Positions 1 to 5,146 of a stretch of DNA of 5,146 bases are shown piece after piece. Origin of the DNA: Pseudomonadota bacterium (GTDB taxonomy: Bacteria; Pseudomonadota; Alphaproteobacteria; Rhizobiales; Rhizobiaceae); the NCBI GenBank assembly GCA_023419995.1, contig JAEZXF010000471.1:1-5146 (forward strand). Direction: 5' to 3'. The position numbers and the translations under genes were made by a program. The notes beneath the pieces are model-generated. The model saw nothing but the letters and a program-made list of their open reading frames with translations. It had not been told where the DNA came from and did not search any database. Every line of letters begins with the position of its first letter. Position 1 is the stretch's first letter.

Positions 1-800
1 GCTCGAACGGCAGCGAATATGCGGCGCTTTCCGGCCATCTGGCGCGGCGCGGCTATCTGGTGATCCATCCGACCTTCGGCGACGCCATCGACATCGTCGC
101 GCGGGAGGAGCCCGAGCTCGGGCTCGATCCCGAGGCCGACCTGTCCGGCTGGACCGCGATGCCCGGCATCAGGGCGCGGCTGCACGAGATCCTGCATGCG
201 CCGGAAAGGTGGGTGGCGCGCCTGGCCGCCGTCCGCGACCTCATGGCGATGCTTCCGCAGATCGCCGAGGCGACCTGCGGCGCGCCGGTGGACGGGCTTC
301 CCGGCGCGATCGCCGGGCATTCGTTCGGCGCCTACACGGCGCAGCTCCTGGCCGGGGCGGAGATCAACCTGCCCGGCGAGGGGCCGCGCGGCTTCCGCGA
401 CGGGCGCTTCGCGGCGGCGGTGCTGCTCAGCGCGCAGGGCCGCGACCAGCAGGGCCTGCGCGACGGCTCGTGGGACGGGATGACCGGCCCGGTGCTCACC
501 GTCACCGGCACGCTCGACCGGGGCGCGAAGGGCGGCGACTGGAACTGGAAGTCGGAGCCCTACGAACTCGCGCCGCCCGGCGGCAAGTACCTGGCGGTGC
601 TGGAGGAGGGCGACCATTTCCTCGGCGGCCTGACGGAGCGCGACACGCAGCGCCACGTCCACGCCCAGCGGGAGGCGGTCAGGCAGATCACGCTCGCCTT
701 CCTCGACGCCCACCTGCGCGGGCGGGAGGCCGCCTCCGGCTGGCTCGGCTCCATCGGCGACGCGGTCGGCGACTGCCGCCTCCTCTTCAAGCGGAAATAG
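1..800 (+). CDS. Alpha/beta hydrolase, dienelactone hydrolase/PAF-acetylhydrolase-like (5' end missing)
   Basis: Probable soluble ester- or lactone-cleaving enzyme of the alpha/beta hydrolase fold. The reading frame is open from position 3 to the TAG at 798-800, giving 265 residues, and enters from outside the window. The GTG at 60 is therefore an internal Val rather than a start. The first visible residues, SNGSEYAALSGHLARRGYLV, resemble the segment just after the oxyanion-hole 'SHG' motif of COG4188-type hydrolases, so perhaps 50-100 residues are missing. A complete catalytic triad can be proposed, numbering from the codon at 3: nucleophile Ser107 in GHSFGAY (codon 321), Asp172 in VTGTLD (codon 516) and His205 in EEGDHF (codon 615). 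No signal peptide can be judged without the N-terminus. The CoA-transferase gene follows after 59 bases on the same strand, consistent with one operon. Fold and triad are well supported; the substrate is unknown. Confidence 0.85.
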   Translation, partial: SNGSEYAALSGHLARRGYLVIHPTFGDAIDIVAREEPELGLDPEADLSGWTAMPGIRARLHEILHAPERWVARLAAVRDLMAMLPQIAEATCGAPVDGLPGAIAGHSFGAYTAQLLAGAEINLPGEGPRGFRDGRFAAAVLLSAQGRDQQGLRDGSWDGMTGPVLTVTGTLDRGAKGGDWNWKSEPYELAPPGGKYLAVLEEGDHFLGGLTERDTQRHVHAQREAVRQITLAFLDAHLRGREAASGWLGSIGDAVGDCRLLFKRK

Positions 801-859
801 CCGTCATGACCCCGTCGGGACGGCAAGACGAAAACCATTCCATCCATGGGAACAGACTG

Positions 860-2062
860 ATGTTTCAACCCCTCTCCGGCGTGCGCGTCATCGATATCAC
901 GCAGGTGCTTGCCGGCCCGTACGCCGCCTACCAGCTCGGTCTGATGGGGGCGGAGCTCCTCAAGATCGAGACGCCCAGCGCCGGCGACTGGTCGCGCGGC
1001 AACGGCATGCTGCCCGACCTCAACCGGGAAGGCATGGGGCTGGCCTACCTCACGCAGAACGCCAACAAGAAGTCGCTGACGCTGAACCTCAAGGCGCCGG
1101 AAGGCCTCGCCATCATGAAGCGGCTGATCGAGAGCGCCGACGTGTTCATCGAGAACTTCCGCCCCGGCACGATCGAGCGGTTGGGCCTGTCCTTCGAGGT
1201 CGTGCGCGCGATCAACCCCAAGATCGTCTACTGCTCGATCTCGGCCTTCGGGCAGGACGGGGAGCTGAGCCACCGTCCGGCCTACGACCACGTCATCCAG
1301 GGCATGTGCGGCATCATGAAGACGACCGGCGGCCCGAACACGGGGCCGCAGAAGGTGGGCGCGCCCTATGTCGACTACGCCACCGGCCTCAACGCCGCGT
1401 TCGCCATCGTGTCGGGGCTGCACGAGACGCGGCGGACCGGCGAGGCGGTGCATCTCGACGTCGCGATGCTCGACAGCTCGATGCTGCTGATGGCGTCGCT
1501 CGTCACCGGCCACCTGACGGCCGGCTGGATGCCGAAGCCGGCGGGCAACGAGGCGTGGAGCCAGAGCGCGTCCTCGGGCGCGTTCGAGACCGCCGACGGG
1601 CTGCTGATGGTGGCGGCGAACAACGACAGGCAGTTCCGCGCGCTGTGCGCGGGGCTGGGGCGGCCCGACATCCTCGACGACGAGCGCTGGAGCACTCCGC
1701 AAAGCCGGCAGGAGAACGCGGCGAGCCTCAGGACCGAGCTCGTGGAGATCTTCCGCTCGGCCGGGGCCGACGAATGGGAGCAGGCGCTCGACGCCGCCGG
1801 GGTGCCCGCGGCGAAGGTGCGGTCGCTCGACGAGGTGCTGGCCGAGGGCCAGGCGCAGACGCGGGCTTTCGCGCGCGCCATGCGATGGGATCGCGAGCCG
1901 CGCGACATCCACCTGCCGACGCTGGGCTTCAAGGCCAACCGGGAGGTGGTCGCGCCGACGACGCCGCCGCCCGAGCTCGGCGCCGACACGCGCGCCGTGC
2001 TGAGGGACCTCGGCCTCAGCGAGGGAGAGCTTGCCCGCCTGGCGGAGAAGGCCGTCATCTGA
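860..2062 (+). CDS. CaiB/BaiF family (class III) CoA-transferase
   Basis: Cytoplasmic enzyme expected to move CoA from an acyl-CoA donor to a carboxylic acid, as in formyl-CoA, carnitine or succinyl-CoA:acid transferases. The 400 residues match the family's usual length of about 400. Family landmarks appear in order: LSGVRVIDITQVLAGPYAA (5-23), GAELLKIETP (30-39), NANKKSLTLNLK (68-79), ADVFIENFRPGTIERLGL (93-110), NPKIVYCSISAFGQDG (119-134), and PYVDYATG (169-176). Asp172 aligns with the catalytic Asp169 of formyl-CoA transferase. The C-terminal part has GVPAAKVRSLDEVL (314-327). I chose the ATG at 860 because family proteins begin a few residues before 'L-x-G-x-x-V-I-D', and GGGAAC lies about 7 bases upstream. 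An in-frame ATG at 806 would add 18 residues without family character. It follows the hydrolase gene and converges on the AraC-type regulator. Family is certain; donor and acceptor are not readable from sequence. Confidence 0.94.
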   Translation: MFQPLSGVRVIDITQVLAGPYAAYQLGLMGAELLKIETPSAGDWSRGNGMLPDLNREGMGLAYLTQNANKKSLTLNLKAPEGLAIMKRLIESADVFIENFRPGTIERLGLSFEVVRAINPKIVYCSISAFGQDGELSHRPAYDHVIQGMCGIMKTTGGPNTGPQKVGAPYVDYATGLNAAFAIVSGLHETRRTGEAVHLDVAMLDSSMLLMASLVTGHLTAGWMPKPAGNEAWSQSASSGAFETADGLLMVAANNDRQFRALCAGLGRPDILDDERWSTPQSRQENAASLRTELVEIFRSAGADEWEQALDAAGVPAAKVRSLDEVLAEGQAQTRAFARAMRWDREPRDIHLPTLGFKANREVVAPTTPPPELGADTRAVLRDLGLSEGELARLAEKAVI

Positions 2063-2088
2063 CGCCGGCGCCGGGTGCGCGCCGGGTC
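2061..2088. terminator. GC-rich hairpin between converging genes, possible bidirectional terminator
   Basis: CCGGCGC (2065-2071) and GCGCCGG (2079-2085) form a perfect 7-bp stem around a 7-base loop. GAC (2061-2063) and GTC (2086-2088) extend it by three pairs, with G2064 bulged. It fills the 26-base gap between the stop codons of the CoA-transferase and the regulator, where a shared terminator would be expected. There is no T-tract on either side, so intrinsic termination is doubtful, and such stems also arise by chance in sequence this rich in G and C. Confidence 0.4.
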
Positions 2089-3030
2089 TCAGCACCTGCG
2101 GACGATGTCGCGCGGGGAGACCCCGTACTTGCGGCGGAACATGGTGCTGAAGTGCGAGGAGCTGTTGAAGCCGTGGTCGTAGGCGATCGCGGTGATCGAC
2201 GCCCCCTCGTTGCGCGAGATCCGGTCGTAGGCCAGCTGAAGGCGGCGGTTCCAGATCCATTCCATCGCCGACATGTCGCAGTGGCGGAACAGGAGATGCA
2301 GGTAGCGCAGCGACATGCCGTTGGCCGTCGCGACCTTCTCGAGGCTGAGGCCGGGCTCCGCGATGTGGCCCTCGATCCATTGCTGCACCGAGCGCAGCCG
2401 GGCGCGCTGCACCGAGCCCTCGGCCGCCGGCAGGTCGCCCTCGGCCGCCAGCAGCGCAAAGGCCAGCATGTCCATCAGCTGGCTGCCGAGGCCCGACCGC
2501 GCCTTGACGTCGAGCTTCGAGCCCTCGGTCGCCAGGGTGGCGCAGAACTCGGTGGCGATGCGGCCGAGCCCCTGCGTGGTGTTGAGCGACGCCGAGACGG
2601 GGATCTGCTCGCGGGGAAAGCGCTGGGCGAAATCGTCCCTCGGCAGCTCGAGATAGAACGACCGCACCTCGCCGTGGCACTGCAGCTCGTACTGCTCCGT
2701 GGCGGAGAAGATCGCGCCGCGGGCGGCATTCGAGACGTGGGTTTCGCCGCGCTGGAGGACGCTGAGGTTGCCGCGATGCAACAGCTGCAGGTAGTAGCAG
2801 TCCTTGTCGAGCTGCGAGATGTGCCGCCGGTTGCGGCGGATGCGCTGCTCCGACAGCAGGATGTCGGTCAGGACCACCTCGCCGAACTTCGCCTCGCGGA
2901 TGAAGCCGCGATAGTCCTGCGGCCGCGTCGCCTCGACGTCGACATGGACGTAGACGTCGCATATCGCGTCGCGCCAGGCGTCGTAGCGCTTTCCCGGCGC
3001 GAGGCTGTCCGTCGAGAATACGAGGTCCAT
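2089..3030 (-). CDS. AraC-family transcriptional regulator
   Basis: DNA-binding regulator of 313 residues, a usual AraC-family length. The N-terminal part (about 1-195) looks like the AraC-binding-like domain seen in FeaR-type regulators; KRYDAWRDAI (14-23) is a typical opening segment. The C-terminal part (about 210-313) carries the family's double helix-turn-helix. The first helix pair is around LSLEKVATANGMSLRYLHLLF (228-248). The second is around SITAIAYDHGFNSSSHFSTMFRRKYGVSPRD (278-308), with the classic GF-x-S-x-S-HFS-x-x-F-R-x-x-xG-x-SP signature. I chose the ATG at 3030 because GGAGGAG lies just upstream; a GTG at 3042 is in frame but overlaps this ribosome-binding site. The gene is divergent from the ABC-transport operon, which it probably controls, and converges on the CoA-transferase gene. 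The effector is unknown. Confidence 0.95.
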   Translation of the reverse strand: MDLVFSTDSLAPGKRYDAWRDAICDVYVHVDVEATRPQDYRGFIREAKFGEVVLTDILLSEQRIRRNRRHISQLDKDCYYLQLLHRGNLSVLQRGETHVSNAARGAIFSATEQYELQCHGEVRSFYLELPRDDFAQRFPREQIPVSASLNTTQGLGRIATEFCATLATEGSKLDVKARSGLGSQLMDMLAFALLAAEGDLPAAEGSVQRARLRSVQQWIEGHIAEPGLSLEKVATANGMSLRYLHLLFRHCDMSAMEWIWNRRLQLAYDRISRNEGASITAIAYDHGFNSSSHFSTMFRRKYGVSPRDIVRRC

Positions 3031-3033
3031 GGG

Positions 3034-3040
3034 CTCCTCC
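3034..3040 (-). promoter_or_regulatory. Ribosome-binding site that decides the AraC-regulator start
   Basis: Read on the minus strand this is GGAGGAG followed by CCC and then ATG (3030-3028). The core GGAGG is 5 bases from that ATG. The alternative GTG at 3042-3040 sits at the edge of this element and has no comparable site of its own upstream, so the shorter protein is preferred. Confidence 0.75.
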
Positions 3041-3102
3041 ACCCTTGGCCGAGCGCGACCAGTTCTTCGGACGATGCCCGCCCGCTCCCCTTCCAGCCTT
3101 GC

Positions 3103-3116
3103 TCACTCACGAGTGA
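3103..3116. repeat. Inverted repeat TCACTC-AC-GAGTGA, candidate operator
   Basis: Two perfect 6-base arms with a 2-base spacer, next to the most AT-rich part of the divergent region. The centre is about 79 bases upstream of the regulator's ATG and about 168 bases upstream of the permease's ATG. Its position and lower GC content make it the best operator candidate here. Which protein would bind it is unknown. Confidence 0.4.
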
Positions 3117-3205
3117 ACGTAATCCGCAATATCTCCGCCGTCCAGCCGGCAATCGGCCGACTGCACTGTGGTGAAAATCTCCTGCGTCCGCAGACAAGAA
3201 GCGCA

Positions 3206-3220
3206 TAGCCGGCGCCGCTA
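3206..3220. repeat. Inverted repeat TAGC-C-GGCGCC-GCTA upstream of the permease
   Basis: The arms TAGC and GCTA flank the self-complementary GGCGCC, with one extra C at 3210. It ends 57 bases before the permease ATG, so it lies in either the promoter-proximal region or the 5' leader. It could be a protein-binding site or a small leader hairpin. Chance is a real alternative because its centre is made only of G and C. Confidence 0.25.
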
Positions 3221-3277
3221 AACCTCTGCCATGGCCGCACACCCCTTCCACGGATCTGCGACCGAGGGAGGAACAGC

Positions 3278-4252
3278 ATGCAGCTTTTCGGGCGCCTGAC
3301 CCAGGAGCAGATCGTCTTCGGCCTCGCCGTCCTGCTGTGCATCGGCTTCGCCGTCGCGCTGCCCGGCTTCATGACCACGAACAACGTCCTGAACCTCGTC
3401 CGCAGCGTCTCGATCCTCGGCATCCTCGGCGTCGCCATGGGGCTGGTGGTGATCGGCCGTGGCATCGACCTGTCGCTCGTCGCGCTGATGGCGGTATCCG
3501 TGGCGTGGACGCTGCAGCTCGTCGCGAGCGGCGTGCCGCTGCCCATGGCGGTCGCCATGGGGCTTGCCTTCAGCCTCGCCGCCGGCGCGGTCACCGGCTG
3601 CCTCGTCGCCTATGTCGAGATCCCGGCGATCTTCGCCACGCTCGCCATGGGCACGCTGATCTACGGCTTCGGGCGCTATTTCCTCTTCGGCCTCGACGTC
3701 GTCTACATGCCAGAAGCGGCGAGGCCGCTCCTGTGGCTGGGGCAGGGCACGCTTCTCGGCGTGCCGGTGCCGATCTTCCTGTTCGCGGGCGTCTGCCTCC
3801 TCGGCTACCTCGTCCTGCGCTACACGCGGTCGGGCCGCTATCTGCGCGCCGTCGGCGACAACATGCTCGCCGCGCGCATCGCCGGCGTTCCGACCCGCCC
3901 CGTCGTCGTCCTGCAATACGTGCTGTCGTCGCTGATCGGCTACGCCGCCGGCATCGTCACGGCCGCCTCCGTCGCCAGCATGAACACCCGCGTCGCGCTT
4001 TCCACCTACGTCTACGACGTCATCCTCGTCGTGGTGCTCGGCGGCATCGGGCTTTCCGGCGGCAAGGGCGGCATCCGCAACGTCGTCGTCGGCACGCTGC
4101 TGATCGGCGTACTGCTCAACGGCATGACGATCATGGACATCCAGTACACGGTCCAGAACGTCATCAAGGGCATCATCCTGCTTACCGCCATCGTGATCGA
4201 CACGATCCTCAATCCCCGCGACGAGCAGACCGCTCAGCAGGGAGACATCTAG
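3278..4252 (+). CDS. ABC importer permease, RbsC-like (BPD_transp_2 family)
   Basis: Inner-membrane channel subunit of a ribose/monosaccharide-type ABC importer, working with a periplasmic binding protein and a cytoplasmic ATPase. It has 324 residues, normal for the family. Hydrophobic segments, judged by eye, lie near 13-30, 45-60, 66-84, 88-112, 115-137, 163-181, 208-229, 244-260, 268-284 and 293-309. Family marks are VVIGRGIDLSLVALMAVS (57-74), where homologues have '(I/T)GGIDLSVGS'; the cytoplasmic ATPase-contact region TRSGRYLRAVGDNMLAARIAGV (183-204); and GGIGLSGGKGGIRNVVVGTLL (255-275). The ATG at 3278 follows GGGAGG (3266-3271) by 6 bases. It is the first gene of its operon, with the binding-protein gene 26 bases downstream. 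No ATPase gene is in the window. Transport family is firm; the cargo may be a sugar, polyol or other small molecule. Confidence 0.97.
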   Translation: MQLFGRLTQEQIVFGLAVLLCIGFAVALPGFMTTNNVLNLVRSVSILGILGVAMGLVVIGRGIDLSLVALMAVSVAWTLQLVASGVPLPMAVAMGLAFSLAAGAVTGCLVAYVEIPAIFATLAMGTLIYGFGRYFLFGLDVVYMPEAARPLLWLGQGTLLGVPVPIFLFAGVCLLGYLVLRYTRSGRYLRAVGDNMLAARIAGVPTRPVVVLQYVLSSLIGYAAGIVTAASVASMNTRVALSTYVYDVILVVVLGGIGLSGGKGGIRNVVVGTLLIGVLLNGMTIMDIQYTVQNVIKGIILLTAIVIDTILNPRDEQTAQQGDI

Positions 4253-4278
4253 CCTTGTTCTCAACCGGGAGGAGAAAC

Positions 4279-5146
4279 ATGCGACTGCTCAACACCGCCT
4301 TGCTGGCGACCACCCTCATGGCCTGCGCCGGAACGACCCTCGCGCAGGGGATCGACGACCCGACACGCGAGCCCTACTACAGCGCGTTCGAAGGCAAGCG
4401 CGTCGCCTTCGTGCCCGTCGCCATGGGCATGGACCTCACCGAAGGCTGGGTCGCCGGCCTCAAGGAAGCGCTGGAGCCGCTCGGCGTCACCGTCGACATC
4501 CGCGACCCGAACTGGAGCACGGATGCGGGCGCGCAGGCCGTCACCTCGCTGATCGCCGAGAAGCCGGACGCCATCGTCGTGCACAACCCCGACGTGCAGT
4601 CCTACGCGCGGCTTCTGCGCCGAGCCGAGCAGGAGGGCATCTACGTCATCCAGGTCAACATGCGCTCCAGCTACTCGACCGACGCCTTCGTCGGCGCCGA
4701 CTATGTCGGCATGGGCCAGCAGATCGGCGAGCGCCTGGTCGAGATATGCTCCCCGGCCAAGGGCGGCAGCGGCAAGATGGCGATCACCCAGGGCGTGCTG
4801 ACGGCGGCGGCGAGCGTCTATCAGATGCAGGGCATCGAGAACGTGCTGTCGCAGCACCCCGACATCCGGATCGTCTCCAACCAGGCCGCCGACTGGGACG
4901 CCACCAAGGCCAAGAACATCGCCGCCACCGTCATCCAGCAGCATCCCGACCTGTGCGCGATCACCGGCTTCTGGGACGTGATGGACGTGGGCACCGCTGC
5001 GGCGATCAAGGAATCGGGCAAGGACGTCTACCTGATGACCCAGGGCGGCGGGAACAAGATGGCCTGCGACGGGCTGGAGAACGGCACCTATTCGGAGGTC
5101 GTCGTCTACAACGTGCCGGGACAGGCGCGCGACATGGCGACGATGA
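4279..5146 (+). CDS. Periplasmic substrate-binding protein of an ABC importer, RbsB-like (3' end missing)
   Basis: Periplasmic solute-binding protein that should deliver ligand to the preceding permease. The first 289 residues are visible and the frame is still open at the window edge. The start ATG is preceded by GGGAGGAG (4267-4274). Residues 1-22 look like a Sec signal peptide, with likely cleavage at TLA|QG (22/23). The rest fits the Peripla_BP_4 fold. Lobe 1 opens with KRVAFVPVAMGMDLTEGWVAGLKEAL (40-65) and has PDAIVVHNPD (96-105) and GIYVIQVN (120-127). The lobe crossover is near FVGADYVGMGQQIGERL (137-153). Lobe 2 contains KMAITQG (166-172), NQAADWDATKAKNIAATVIQQHPDLCAITGFWD (201-233) and VGTAAAIKESGK (237-248). 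The mature part holds Cys157, Cys226 and Cys263, so a disulfide is possible. The ligand is unknown. Confidence 0.95.
   Translation, partial: MRLLNTALLATTLMACAGTTLAQGIDDPTREPYYSAFEGKRVAFVPVAMGMDLTEGWVAGLKEALEPLGVTVDIRDPNWSTDAGAQAVTSLIAEKPDAIVVHNPDVQSYARLLRRAEQEGIYVIQVNMRSSYSTDAFVGADYVGMGQQIGERLVEICSPAKGGSGKMAITQGVLTAAASVYQMQGIENVLSQHPDIRIVSNQAADWDATKAKNIAATVIQQHPDLCAITGFWDVMDVGTAAAIKESGKDVYLMTQGGGNKMACDGLENGTYSEVVVYNVPGQARDMATM

Larger units (their letters stand above)
3031..3277. promoter_or_regulatory. Divergent control region between the regulator and the ABC-transport operon
   Basis: These 247 bases separate two genes that point away from each other, so promoters for both should lie here. 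The least GC-rich patches are about 3116-3136 (around AACGTAATCCGCAATATCT) and 3170-3181 (around GTGAAAATCT), the likeliest promoter zones. I could not assign a convincing -35/-10 pair on either strand. Inverted repeats present are TCACTC-AC-GAGTGA (3103-3116), CTGCG-TC-CGCAG (3182-3193) and TAGC-C-GGCGCC-GCTA (3206-3220). TCCAGCC also occurs twice in direct orientation (3092-3098 and 3141-3147). AraC-family proteins usually bind direct repeats, so none of these can be assigned to the regulator with confidence. Confidence 0.7.

Noticed and set aside
806..859. The ATG at 806 as an alternative start of the CoA-transferase.
   Set aside because: It would add 18 polar residues not typical of the family and has only a weak purine stretch upstream. 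The start at 860 leads directly into the conserved N-terminal motif.
560..3106. An 848-codon open frame on the minus strand across the hydrolase, CoA-transferase and regulator genes.
   Set aside because: It overlaps two genes with clear family motifs and lies in another frame from the regulator. Its translation is rich in Arg, Gly, Ala and Pro, with no recognisable domain. Long antisense open frames are expected in DNA with this much G and C at third positions.
3092..3147. The direct repeat TCCAGCC (3092-3098 and 3141-3147) as AraC-type half-sites.
   Set aside because: The copies are 49 bases apart start to start, only 7 bases long, and GC-biased enough to arise by chance. AraC half-sites usually lie about two helical turns apart.
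1306..3174. A 622-codon plus-strand open frame across the CoA-transferase and the regulator.
   Set aside because: It is out of frame with the CoA-transferase and antisense to the regulator. Its product is low-complexity Arg/Ala/Gly-rich sequence with no family motif.
3218..4264. A 348-codon minus-strand open frame opposite the permease, very rich in Asp, His and Glu.
   Set aside because: The odd composition is what the complement of Val/Ile/Leu-rich membrane-protein codons gives in this frame. The permease on the plus strand is unambiguous.
4318..4329. A lipoprotein signal around Leu-Met-Ala-Cys (residues 13-16) of the binding protein.
   Set aside because: Met at the -2 position fits the lipobox poorly, and a conventional cleavage site, TLA|QG, follows six residues later. 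A soluble periplasmic protein is more likely.
4261..4944. A 227-codon minus-strand open frame opposite the binding-protein gene.
   Set aside because: It is antisense to a clear signal-peptide-bearing binding protein, and its translation has the Asp/Gly/Val/His bias of a shadow frame.

Overview
The window is GC-rich, has tightly packed genes and shows a strong G/C preference at third codon positions. Protein content and style (a RbsC/RbsB-type ABC importer, an AraC-type regulator with an FeaR-like N-terminus, a class III CoA-transferase) suggest an alphaproteobacterium, perhaps Rhizobiales or Rhodobacterales. That placement is inferred from style; no marker gene is present. There is no rRNA, tRNA, CRISPR array, transposase or phage gene in the window.

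Layout, left to right. (1) Positions 1-800, plus strand: the 3' part of an alpha/beta hydrolase gene (dienelactone hydrolase/PAF-acetylhydrolase-like), whose beginning lies outside the window. (2) 860-2062, plus strand: a complete CaiB/BaiF (class III) CoA-transferase, 59 bases after the hydrolase and probably co-transcribed with it. (3) A 26-base gap between converging genes, occupied by a GC-rich hairpin. (4) 2089-3030, minus strand: a complete AraC-family transcription regulator. (5) A 247-base divergent control region (3031-3277) with several inverted repeats, the clearest being TCACTC-AC-GAGTGA. (6) 3278-4252, plus strand: a complete ABC-importer permease of the RbsC (BPD_transp_2) family. 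(7) From 4279 to the right edge, plus strand: a periplasmic substrate-binding protein of the RbsB (Peripla_BP_4) family with a signal peptide. It is cut off by the window end after 289 codons.

How they may work together: the permease and binding protein form the start of a transport operon whose ATPase is not in the window and presumably lies downstream. The AraC-type regulator is divergently transcribed from this operon and is the natural candidate to control it, perhaps in response to the imported compound. The hydrolase and CoA-transferase could be the catabolic side (hydrolysis of an ester or lactone, then activation of the acid as a CoA thioester), but this link is inferred from proximity only. 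The substrate cannot be read from the sequence.

Overall this looks like an ordinary catabolic/transport locus. I found no convincing undescribed system. The points worth a second look are the permease-first gene order, the inverted repeats in the divergent control region and the unknown pathway chemistry.
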